In this document: one piece after another, positions 19,936 to 29,900 of the stretch
How positions within the stretch are numbered: position 1 is the first letter of the stretch
How the letters are laid out: each line of letters begins with the position of its first letter
From: Cylindrotheca closterium
Lineage: Eukaryota > Bacillariophyta > Bacillariophyceae > Bacillariales > Bacillariaceae
Assembly (NCBI GenBank): GCA_933822405.4
Contig: CAKOGP040000824.1
Span: forward strand, 1 to 41,147
DNA length: 41,147 nt
Reading direction: 5' to 3'
Notes under the pieces: model-generated
Databases searched by the model: none
What the model saw: only the letters and a program-made list of their open reading frames with translations
Told to the model about the DNA's origin: nothing
Translations under genes and position numbers: made by a program

Positions 19936-20973
19936 ATGATTATTCAAACCTCTTTATCCTTATCGTTGCTGTTGCTCTGCCACAGCTCTGCCCATGTCAG
20001 GAAACAAAGTAGTAGTAGTCGTACAGTTGCATGGTACAAAAGGGATCGCACTGAATATCTGCTGGTATGTCTATCATGATGTTGAAATTGGAATTTCCAG
20101 GGTAGGAAATGTTATCCAACAAGATGTTGGTATCGAATTGAGGATTCTGAAAGCCTGTGGGAGACAGACTCAATCGATATTGGTAGGGTGGATGTGGTTG
20201 GTTGACGTTCAATGTAATTTGATTGCTTCCCGGTCGTAGTATGGTTATGATCGGTTCCTCACTACCTTCGATTCCACAAAAGGCATCACAGTTCTGAAAC
20301 TCACAGGATCCATCAAAGGTATACTGATAGTCATCATCGATGATGGGTTGTGGATATCCTAGTTGTTGCCAAAGTGATCATCTCAGAAGACGCAAGCGGA
20401 GGAGGTCAGGGCGGCGGAGGAACATCAACGCTAGGAGGAAGGGACAATGGCCAAAAGGTGCAATTCCGGAAGTCCATATCTGATAATGGCACATCGATCG
20501 TTTTAAATGCCTCCACGACCCTGCCATATCCGTCTTGGATTGGAGTGGGACTCTCGAAGGATGCACGCATGATTGGTACACGAGCTATTGTGGCGACAAA
20601 TACAACAGCTCAAGAATATCACCTAAGAGGCAAGTTTATCGAATTAGTGAAGCCGACTGCAGATAGTTTGTCTCTGGCATCTAGTTTCGAAATTACTATG
20701 GAGGAGGAAACCGACAATTATGTACATCACTTGTCTTGGACAATACCTCTATCCAATGACATTTGTGGATGGAAGGTAATATTTGCCCATGGAGCTGCTA
20801 CTATGACTGCTTCCAACAGTAGTACTGGGATGATATTTGGGAATCATGGACCAAGCAATAGAGGAACACTGGGTAACATTGAGTGTTCCGGCACTTCCCC
20901 CGCTTCCAGCTTTCTCTCTATTTGGTGGCCCATGATCATGATCTCTGTTGTAGTTTATTTACGTTATGCATAA
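19936..20973 (+). pseudogene. Secreted LPMO-like/DOMON protein gene with its middle segment inverted
   Basis: The plus strand gives a signal peptide from ATG 19936 (MIIQTSLSLSLLLLCHSSA, then His-Val) and, from 20370, a DOMON-like beta-sandwich domain (WIGVGLSKDARMIGTRAIVA ... FEITMEEE ... HHLSWTIPLSNDICGWKVIFAHG). It ends in a hydrophobic tail (FLSIWWPMIMISVVVYL) suitable for a membrane or GPI anchor. Between them, 19998-20369 is coding only on the minus strand. Flipping it gives 62+372+604 = 1038 nt, one frame of 345 codons plus stop, with clean joins (His-Val-Gln-Gln-Leu-Gly and Phe-Val-Ser-Cys-Lys-Val). DOMON domains bind haem or sugar (established). As it stands, the locus could yield a shorter product if 20009-20386 is spliced out (GTAGTA...CTCAG, phase 1, 219 residues). 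Confidence 0.8.
19998..20369 (-). other. Inverted coding segment (LPMO-like beta domain)
   Basis: Reading the minus strand from 20369, the 372 bp encode 124 codons without a stop: QQLGYPQPIIDDDYQYTFDG, two Cys-containing turns (CEFQNCDAFCG), PIITILRPGSNQITLNV, YRLSLSPTGF, ILLDNISYPGNSNFNIMIDI, and CDPFCTMQLYDYYYFVS. The pattern of a beta-sandwich ending in PADIxC..CTMQLYDYYYFVSC resembles the core of lytic polysaccharide monooxygenase-like copper proteins, which carry an N-terminal His directly after the signal peptide; here that position would be His-Val. The resemblance is by eye only. The minus frame has no start codon of its own. Confidence 0.75.
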
Positions 20974-21350
20974 CCAAGGGAAATTTTTTTGGATGAACCC
21001 TACATATATTATTGGACACTCCGGAATTACCCTTTTTAACTTCTATCTACATACTGTATGTTCTCTTCCTTGCTCAGTTTGCCTTAGCCGTACCGGTATA
21101 AAACTTCTTCTCATTCTTGTTCATTTATCAAGGTACTTCTACAGTCGCGATTTGACACGTCTACATCATCCGCCTCTCCTCGCTCGCTGAAAACATCATC
21201 GCTTCAAGCAAATCAGAAAGCTATTGAACAGCGAGGTATGTAAGACACCTCCTGTAGAACGAGTGTATCATTCATTCATTCAAACTCTGAAGCATCACTC
21301 TGACGTCTCATTTCGATCAAGTATAGCACTACAATACAAACATCATCACT
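20974..21350. other. Intergenic region upstream of the SMP-domain gene
   Basis: 377 bp. It contains a TACCGGTA palindrome (21091-21098), a TACTGTA heptamer (about 21054), and a GTATGT element near 21236 that might begin a leader intron. No coding signal. Confidence 0.4.
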
Positions 21351-22709
21351 ATGCGTAAAGATCCACCAGTAGCCTTTGTCAATGGTTTCGGTTGCAGGAC
21401 GCTGAGTAGGAGAAGTCATCACAATCAGTATTCTGAACCAGAAACCTTATTATTCCATCATTCATCACGACATGGGTCTTCTCCACAATGGAGTAGAGGA
21501 TTGTATTCACCTTCCCTTCATTCAAGGCATCATCAGCATAACGCCAACATATTCAGAGGCAACCAACCAAGCCCAGTTTTACATTCGGTCAATCCTTTGT
21601 TGGCTGCAATAGATCTGACTTCGACTGCTGTGGTTTACAGAGGCTTTGGATTCTTTTCATTATTGGTCTCCTTTTTGGTTGGTGGTCTCTTTTTCTCCAG
21701 TATACTAGCCGGGTTGACAGCGATAACGGCCATTGGTAAGCGGAATGCACTTGAGGTTTTGTCGATTGTCCGGTTGGTGGTTTCCAATGTTTGGGGCTTG
21801 TTTGTTGCAAGCCTGCAAGAGTTCCGGAAGGCATTGCGGCTGGATGGGAAGTGGCAATGGAAATCAGCATGGATGGTACTCAAGTCGAAACTCTTGGAGA
21901 CCCGTCAAGTTGCTCAAGATGGTGTCAATGCTGTCAAGAGCCAGGCCAAATTCTATGCTGCTGCAGTAGGTGTGCCGGGTCTCATTCCTATTCAGTATCT
22001 ATTGGACCGACTCATGCCCTATACAATTGCCTCGGCCATGGAAGAGGCCCTGAAAGATGCTCTGAATAATCTCAAGGGAAATCCACAAATTCGAGCGATT
22101 CAACTAGCTTCGTTTGAATCGGGAACCAAGGCTCCACAGCTGACAGCCTCTCGGGCCTACGAGCTGGAAAATGCTATTGCTTTTGACTTGGATATGGTTT
22201 GGAAGTCCAATCTTGCTTTTACCTTGAACATTACTCCCAAACTACTTTGGATCAAGATCCCTGTCAGCATCCAAAATCTAGTCTTCAAGGGATGCGTCCG
22301 AGTCCAACTGACTCCACTTACCAAGAAACCGCCGGGATTTGGAGCCATTCTAGTTTCTTTCCCTGAGGTTCCCGTTATCGATATGGACATTCAAGTTGCT
22401 GGAGGCCAAATCACCAAAGTGCCTTGGCTGAGAAAGGAAATTGAAAACGAAATCGCCAAAGCAGTAAAGGATGAATTCTTGTGGCCCAAACGTGTCGTCA
22501 TCCCAAGTGCACCCAATTCTTTGTCAAGGAAACAACTCCTAGAACTCCAGCAGGAAGATAAGGATCCATTTCGTCTGGCAGAGCTAGCCCAAGAATCCGA
22601 GCAACCCATTTTGAAAGAATACATGGAGTCTTGCAAACCTGATCAAAAGTCGTTGTTGTCCAATCTTAAGATCATGGTCCGACCCGAAAAGGAAGAGAAG
22701 AAGGGATAA
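21351..22709 (+). CDS. SMP-domain membrane protein (extended-synaptotagmin/tricalbin-like)
   Basis: An intronless frame of 452 residues. The N-terminal 80 residues are His/Ser/Arg-rich. A long hydrophobic hairpin or membrane segment follows (about 95-128, GFFSLLVSFLVGGLFFSSIL), then an amphipathic linker. From about residue 250 to 375 is an SMP-like domain, with AYELENAIAFDLDMVWKSNL, IPVSIQNLVFKGCVRVQLTP, FGAILVSFPEVPVIDMDIQV and WLRKEIENEIAKAVKDEFLW. SMP domains form lipid-carrying tubes at membrane contact sites, usually between ER and plasma membrane, and the membrane hairpin anchors them in the ER (established). The C2 domains of E-Syts are absent; the last 75 residues are charged. The N terminus could instead be an organelle transit sequence, so location is open. 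Confidence 0.85.
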   Translation: MRKDPPVAFVNGFGCRTLSRRSHHNQYSEPETLLFHHSSRHGSSPQWSRGLYSPSLHSRHHQHNANIFRGNQPSPVLHSVNPLLAAIDLTSTAVVYRGFGFFSLLVSFLVGGLFFSSILAGLTAITAIGKRNALEVLSIVRLVVSNVWGLFVASLQEFRKALRLDGKWQWKSAWMVLKSKLLETRQVAQDGVNAVKSQAKFYAAAVGVPGLIPIQYLLDRLMPYTIASAMEEALKDALNNLKGNPQIRAIQLASFESGTKAPQLTASRAYELENAIAFDLDMVWKSNLAFTLNITPKLLWIKIPVSIQNLVFKGCVRVQLTPLTKKPPGFGAILVSFPEVPVIDMDIQVAGGQITKVPWLRKEIENEIAKAVKDEFLWPKRVVIPSAPNSLSRKQLLELQQEDKDPFRLAELAQESEQPILKEYMESCKPDQKSLLSNLKIMVRPEKEEKKG

Positions 22710-22980
22710 GTCTCACCACTGCTAACACAAAAGGATGTGACAGTGGAACATCATCCATTCTGCAGGGTGGCATACGTCATTTCTTGGAACCAATTTCTTG
22801 GCAGAATTTATGGTCAACCGTTGGAGAGTCCCGCATGTCCGTGTTTCGGTTTCGGTACGAAACGTGAAAACCTAAACTCGCTGACCTATCGCTCTCACGA
22901 TCAACGAACGAAAAGTGTAACTCCCAATTCATAATATTTTCTCTTTCGAAGCATTCATTGCAATCTACACCATCTTGAAA

Positions 22981-23424
22981 ATGTTGCCCCACTATCAGTA
23001 CGAACACTACTATGATCAACTCTGCGAGTGTTGTGAAAACGAAATGGTGTCACAAGACGAACGCCTCGAAGAAGGGGGTGAATGCAAGAAATGTCACAAG
23101 ACAATGTGTGAGGACTGCCGCGAAGGGGAACTGTGTGATGAATGCGAGGAGACGATTTGTGACAATTGTGCTGGATCTTGTGAATTTTGCCCTAACGTGA
23201 AATTTTGCGAGGACTGCCTTGGGGAGCACAAGCAGGGCTGTTCTCGTTTGACGCGAGCCGAACGCAAGTTGGAAAAGCTAAACGAAAGCGTGGAAAGTAA
23301 GAAGTGGGAACAGGCTGACCTAAAGCGACGCTTGAAAGAAATCAGTCAAGAACTCGACGATGCCAATGAGGAAAAGGCAAATGCCGAGCTCAAACTGAAG
23401 AAGCTGCGCCAACGAGCGCACTAG
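22981..23424 (+). CDS. Cys-rich putative zinc-binding protein with coiled-coil tail
   Basis: 147 residues from ATG 22981. The N-terminal half carries closely spaced Cys pairs (CECCENEM, CKKCHKTMCEDC, CDECEETICDNC, CEFCPNVKFCEDC), a treble-clef or B-box-like zinc-binding pattern with about 18 Cys. The C-terminal half is a Lys/Glu-rich heptad helix (ERKLEKLNESVESK ... LKRRLKEISQELDDANEEK) ending KKLRQRAH. No known family is recognised. Zinc finger plus coiled coil usually means protein-protein interaction and oligomerisation (general). It is a single exon, and a damaged paralogue follows at 23993-24540. Confidence 0.75.
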   Translation: MLPHYQYEHYYDQLCECCENEMVSQDERLEEGGECKKCHKTMCEDCREGELCDECEETICDNCAGSCEFCPNVKFCEDCLGEHKQGCSRLTRAERKLEKLNESVESKKWEQADLKRRLKEISQELDDANEEKANAELKLKKLRQRAH

Positions 23425-23992
23425 CATGTTCTGCCAGCCGCAACTGAGGTTTTGGCTCTTTCGGATGCTGTATACAGTGTTTGGGAGAATGATTTTGTTA
23501 GGGGGACGTTTCGCCGCGAGGATAGATGCATTGTCAGTCTGAGAGAATGCAATAATAGTGAACCAAAAACACGAAATCATTCTAGTCTATCTTTTTACAA
23601 AGCTGCCCGGGGAAGAGAAGACGGGCCACTTTGCAGATGAATAGGTTTGGTTTGCCATGATTACAAAACAAGAGAAGGACGAATGCACAACACCACGACT
23701 ACTGCAACTATTAAACTTCTATAGGTGGCACATCCAATTTCTTTGATCAAATTGGTCAACATGTTCAGGCAGGAGTCCTGCATGTTCGTGTTTCGGAGTG
23801 ACGAGTCTGCCTGGCAATCAGACAACGGATCCGAATAAAATGAAAAGGCGCGGAAAATAAACCGCAGAAAAATAAAAATGACACTTATTTGAACGAATAC
23901 CAGGGATTCTGAAAACCTAGTTTGAGCCTTATCAACGTGGTTTTGTTACACTTATTAATATTCCCAAATGCAAATCATATATATTTCCCAAG
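23425..23992. other. Spacer between the Cys-rich gene and its broken paralogue
   Basis: 568 bp without a gene. Short stretches (e.g. GCATGTTCGTGTTTCGG near 23778, with a similar GCATGTCCGTGTTTCGG near 22831) resemble the region upstream of the first copy, consistent with a tandem duplication that included promoter sequence. Confidence 0.5.
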
Positions 23993-24540
23993 ATGTTTTC
24001 TCTTTCAAGGCAACACTCGATGATCGGAGCTTCCGTCATGAGCTACATGTACCATAACCAGTTTTGCTCGATTTGCGAACTTGAGGTGTGTGAAGATGAG
24101 CGCGAAGAGGAGGAAGGGGGCATGTGCAAGGAATGTGAGAGGACAATGTGATACTCCTGCCGCATTGGCAAACAATGCGACGGATGTGAGGAGACACTTT
24201 GTGACAATTGTTTTGGGTGGGTCTTGTGAAGCTTGCCCTGACGCGAAGTTTTGTGAGGGTTGCACACGAAGGGTTGTTCTCTTTTGACCCAACCCGAACA
24301 CAAGTTGAAAAAGCTGAACGAGAAGGTGGAAAGCAAGAAGCGGGAACAGGTTTACCTAAAACGACGCTTGGAAGAAATCAGCAAAGAAATCAGCAAAGAA
24401 ATCGACGACGCCAACAAGGAAAAGGCAAAAGTCGAGCGCGAAGTGAAGAAAACGAAAGCAGCAAAGAACTCGACGATGCCAACAGGCAAAAGGCAAAAGC
24501 TGAGCGCGAAGTGAAGAAACTGTGTCAGCGAGAGCATTAG
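23993..24540 (+). pseudogene. Broken tandem paralogue of the Cys-rich/coiled-coil gene
   Basis: From ATG 23993 the frame matches the neighbour (FCSICELEVCEDEREEEEGG, CKECERTM). It meets TGA at 24149-24151, exactly where the paralogue has a Cys codon. The frame resumes (CDGCEETLCDNC), shifts near 24215 (GSCEACPDAKFCEGC in another frame), shifts again near 24258 (HTKGCSLLTQPEHKLKKLNE), and once more near 24450. The C-terminal helix contains an extra internal repeat: two versions of the [IL]DDAN-[KR]-[EQ]-KAK-[VA]-EREVKK block, then LCQREH and TAG. At least one stop and three frameshifts make it a pseudogene. Confidence 0.85.
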
Positions 24541-26930
24541 CACATGATGTTCTAGCAGCGACAACATCCGACTGATGTTTCGTCACTTTCGGATACTTTG
24601 TGCAATGTTTGGGAGTAGGATTTCGAGCAAGTGTTAGATGGGAGGATTGGGACACGACCAATCTAGGAGAATCCAATAGACCATCAACACGAAATCATTC
24701 TAGCTAGTCGATGTTAAAAATTGATATGACTCTTATTGCTGGTCGTTTCTCTGGCGCTGGCTCTTTATTTTTCTAAAAGGAAAGATTTTGCAACAACCAT
24801 TCGCAGAAAATAGATTCATGAAGAATCGTCGAGAGGAACCAATACAAAATCAGCTGTGCGGATTAGAAACTCATAATGTACTGTAGGGACTGAAATTGAT
24901 GCCAGCTGATGGACGAATGGACGAATAATGGAGGAATGGATGATTCGTCTCACTTGTTCATTGTGGAGTGGATTTCAACGGGTTCAATAGAAAATAGATC
25001 AGCTAGACCTGCCTTGGTTACAAATACGAAGAAGTCTATAATCCATTTAGAATGACGGAACGCCGAATGAATCCTTCGATTCCAGGTATCACATGGGTTG
25101 ATTGTAGTTTGTGTATGGTGTGTTTCCTTTATTGTCAATTCAGCAATCCCATAGTGAATCACACGATAATACAGGCGACATAGTCAGCAGATGTGAGACG
25201 AGTCGCCATTGTCTTGTCATCAGTGTTCAGACAAACTGATAGCACCACGACCATCAGAGCATACCGCTGGCCCAATCATATTCCATTCGACTCACTCGCA
25301 GTATGCCTATGGGGTCGTCTTGAATCATTCAGTGTAATTCAATTGGATTGTTCCTTCAATGTCGAGTGTCAGATGATATCTGAACATCTTACCAGCATGA
25401 ATCTGAATATTGTAAAGCACGTATACCTAGTCCATCGTCAATGCAGCAAATCCCAGAGTCAATCACATGATGATGCATTTGAAAAGAAAGACCAGGATGC
25501 AGATATGGAACGGCGGAAATCCCTCGAATGCGTCCAAAGCAATGATGAGTGAAAGCAAATATAAAACTGTCGTCGTAGTCGTCATTTATGTTTTCACTAC
25601 ACTCACACATACCACCGAGTATAGGACCATCAGAAGGAGCATATGACCAGTCCATTTATACTCCATTCAGAAATTGGTCGTGAAGCCGAGCCACTGATGT
25701 ATAGCGCAGTACTGTATACACATGGGACCGCCTTGAATCGTGCAATATCTGTCGAATGTTTTTCTTTCTCTAAATTGGTTTGTTCCTACGATGTCGTGCA
25801 TGATATCTGAAGAGCTGACCAGTATGAATCTGAGGATTTCAATCAGATCATTCACTGCGATTGGTTCTCTCAGCGATTCAAAGAATCACAATCCGCAGGG
25901 TATTAGTCATCGTCGGAACGACGGAAACCCTGTCGCTCACGGCAAACAACAACCACAGAAGTAACGTACGTCAGCCACTAAAAATGACCGATGGTTTCTC
26001 ACTGTTTCAATTTTACTGTGCCTTCTGATCACAATGAAATCCTCATCGCGAAGCCGAAGCATGTCACAATCTTGACGACTTAAATGGGTTGCCGAGATCT
26101 GAATTGACATGGCAATGACGGTTTTTGACAAAGATTCGACAGTTTCGTGACGTTTGCTCCAAGATAAATTAGGTAAGTAGGCAAACCCTCAAGTACTGCT
26201 GATATCAGGCAAATAAATGACTGAAGAGTCCACGAGACGCAAAACGGAATGCCTGTTGAATTCTTCTTCATCATCGTTTGATTGTCGTGGAAATCGACCG
26301 GAAACTGAAAATATATATATATAAATCAATCAATCGTTCCAAGCCATTGCGGTTCCATACCGGTAGCATTCGACCATCGTGCATAGACCTTGTCTTGGCT
26401 AGATGCAATGTTTTAGTTCTGGAATAGATATACTGCCGACTGCCGACATCAGCATCGCCATCATATGTTGAAGTGTCGCGACGTCAGTAAAGTATCTCGG
26501 CATCGGAACTTCTTTTTTTGCCGGCAGTACTGGTAGGATGTCAATAGAAATCGTGCAGTACTGATGTGTCGCGAAAATTCAAATCCCACTCCGACTTGAA
26601 ATTACAAAAGGAAGTATCTGATCGTGTCCACCAATCAAATCGCTTCGTTGAGAAGTCTCAAACTACGTGTCTCAGAAGTCGTCTGTCTTCCGCCAGTTTT
26701 TTGGATCCCTCCACTCATTTTACGGCGCTGAAAAGTGTGCATTTGCGAATCTGATGCCGATTTGAGCGAGAATCCAAAATCAGAATCGTCGTCATAAAAG
26801 AAAAAAGAAGCCAAAGGTACGACCATGGATGACCAAACATCCCGACTGTGCTCAATCCTGCAGTCCATTGACACACAATATCTCACATAACATCTCTCTC
26901 ATCTCAACTTAGCTAGCTAAACAAGACACA
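24541..26930. other. Gene-poor 2.4 kb region
   Basis: No convincing coding frame. It holds a decayed tandem repeat (25245-25480 and 25625-25880), TACTGTA heptamers near 24886 and 25711, a TACCGGTA palindrome at 26358-26365, and a (TA)n run near 26311-26322. The last 100 bp before 26931 form the CPS leader. Confidence 0.5.
25245..25880. repeat. Degenerate tandem repeat, about 395 bp period
   Basis: Two blocks share order and sequence: GATGATATCTGAACATCTTA / CATGATATCTGAAGAGCTGA, then CCAGCATGAATCTGA / CCAGTATGAATCTGA, and upstream GGTCGTCTTGAATC / GGACCGCCTTGAATC. A shorter similarity near 25141 hints at a third, older copy. No open frame is conserved. Confidence 0.6.
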
Positions 26931-29900
26931 ATGAGTTCCACAGACGCTATGGCATCCCTCAACACTAGGGTAAGTTCTCAGGCAAATCAATCACGACAAG
27001 TATCTTTCCGGAAAATCAAGTTCATTTATTCACCAATTCACTTTCTCTTTGATCCTTTACGTTCCAATCATGGTTCATCCAATCTACATCTACATTGATA
27101 CATTGATTCCTTCCTTCATTCATTCATTGGTCTTAATTTTAACTCAATTCCGTCACTCGTGTATCTTCTTAGGGAGAGAAATCCCTACTTTACATGGCCA
27201 ATGGAAACACAATTGAAGCTTACTCCTTTGGAGCTCCTGTCGTCGCTACAGGAGAGGTTGTCTTCAACACTGGAATGGTTGGATACCCTGAAGCCTTGAC
27301 CGACCCCAGTTATCGCGGCCAAATTCTTGTCCTTACATACCCTTTGATTGGAAACTACGGTGTGCCCGACGAAAGCGTCGTGGACGAGCACGGTCTTCCC
27401 AAGCACCTTGAAAGCAAGGAGATCCACATCTCTGGATTGATCGTGTCCAGTTACTCTTGGGAGCACTCTCACTGGAATGCCCAGAAGTCTCTTGGCGATT
27501 GGCTTAAGGAAAACAATATCCCAGCTGTCTATGGTGTTGATACCAGACAGTTGACCAAGACGTTGCGAGAGAATGGATCCATCCTTGGAAGACTTGAGGT
27601 CGTAAGTATCTTGATGTGGAGCATATTTTGTTTGCAACCAAAGGAATCATCTCAAACACCTTCGTCAATCTTCCATTAGGAATCTGCCGTCAAGCCAGAA
27701 GAGTTTGGACGTCCTATCGCCCAAGACATGTTCGAAGACCCCAACAAGAGAAACCTTGTCGCCGAAGTCTCCACCAAGGAGGTTGTCACCTACGGAAAGG
27801 GTCAATCCCCCAAGATCATTGCATACGATTGCGGTATCAAATACAACATCATCCGGTACTTGGTCGACAACAACAAGGTCGAATTGACTGTCGTTCCATT
27901 CGACTATGACCTGGAGGCCAACCCTTCCAACATTGAATGGGAAGGTCTCTTCTTGTCCAACGGTCCTGGTAACCCACAAATGTGCGCAGCCACCATCAAA
28001 TCCATCAAGTATGCCTTGAACTTGGAGAAGCCAAAGCCAATCTTTGGTATCTGTCTTGGAAACCAATTGCTCTCTCTTGCCGCTGGTGCGAAGACCTACA
28101 AATTGAAATACGGCAACCGTGGAATGAACCAGCCTTGCGTTGATCTTCGAACTGGACGGTGCTACATCACTCCACAGAACCACGGTTTCGCTGTCGACTC
28201 TGACAGTCTTCCGACATTGTGGAAGCCACTCTTCATCAATGCTAACGACCAAACCAACGAGGGTATCATCCACACTACCAAGCCATTCTTCAGCGTCCAA
28301 TTCCATCCAGAAGCTGCTGGAGGTCCTTTGGATACTGCTTTCTTGTTCGAGAAGTTCGTCGGAGAGACTCTAGGAAAGACCATGCCATTGGTCCTTGCAG
28401 ACACCAAGCCATACGAACGCAAAACCTACAAGAAGGTTCTCCTTGTTGGAAGTGGAGGTCTTTCCATTGGACAGGCCGGAGAATTCGATTACTCTGGAAG
28501 TCAATGTATCAAGGCCTTGAAGGAAGAAGGAATTGAGGTCATCTTGATCAACCCCAATATTGCTACTGTCCAAACTTCCCAAGAGAAGGAAGAAGTCGGC
28601 CGTGGAGCCGATCGTGTCTACTTCTTGCCCATCCGTGCTCACGTTGTCATGGACATCATCAACAAGGAAAAGCCCGATGGTATCATTGTCAGTATGGGAG
28701 GACAAACCGCCTTGAATGTCGGTATCGAGCTCTGGAAAAGCGGAGACCTCCAAAAGGCCGGAGTTGAAATCTTGGGTACTCAGATTCCTGTCATTGAAGC
28801 TACCGAGGATCGTGAGATCTTCAGCCAGAAGTTGGCTGAAATTAATGAGACCATTGCTTTGTCCTACAGTGCCACCAACATTGACGAAGCTCTTGAAGCT
28901 GCCAACAAGATCGGATACCCAGTTTTGATCCGTGCTGCCTTTGCTCTTGGAGGATTGGGATCTGGTTTCGCTGCTGACGAAGCTGAAATGAGGAGTATGG
29001 CTGCCAAGGCATTTGCCACTTCCGACCAAATTTTGATCGATCAAGATTTGAGAGGATGGAAGGAATTGGAATACGAAGTCGTCAGAGACAACAGTGACAA
29101 CTGTATCACTGTCTGTAACATGGAGAACTTCGATCCTCTTGGTATCCACACTGGAGACTCCATTGTTGTCGCTCCTTCGCAAACTTTGTCTAACAAAGAA
29201 TACTTCATGCTTCGAAAGACTGCCCTCAAGGTCGTCCGTCACTTGGGAATTGTTGGAGAGTGCAACATCCAATACGCACTTGACCCTGTCAGTGAGAGAT
29301 ACTGTATTATTGAAGTGAACGCCCGTCTTTCCCGTTCTTCTGCTTTGGCTTCCAAGGCCACAGGTTACCCCCTTGCCTACGTTGCAACAAAGCTCTCTCT
29401 CGGAAAGAACCTTGTCCAAATCCAGAACTCCATCACCAAGACAACTACTGCTTGCTTCGAGCCAAGTCTTGATTACTGTGTCTTGAAGATGCCACGATGG
29501 GATTTGAAGAAGTTCAGCCAAGTCAGCAACAAGCTTGGTTCTTCTATGCTTTCCGTTGGAGAGGTCATGTCTATTGGCCGTACCTTCGAGGAGGTCATTC
29601 AAAAGGCCTGCAGAATGGTCAACCCAGGCCTTGACGGTTTGGAAGGAGAAGATTCGAAGCAGATCGAGAGTGATGCTGACCTTGAATCCGCATTGACGAC
29701 AGCAACCGACACGCGTCTATTTGCTGTTCAACTTGCTCTTGAGAAGGGCTGGGGTGTCGACAAGGTTTGGGAGCTCACCAAGATTGACAAGTGGTTTTTG
29801 TCTAAGCTTCAAAACATTGCCGATATGAGAAAAGCATGTAAGACTGCTGGAAGTCTTGATAAATTGACTGATGAACAACCAAGAGAACGTCTTCTTGCTT

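Noticed and set aside
28370..29602. 410-codon minus-strand frame
   Set aside because: It is antisense to the carbamoyl-phosphate synthase exon and owes its openness to that gene's codon use; no family resemblance.
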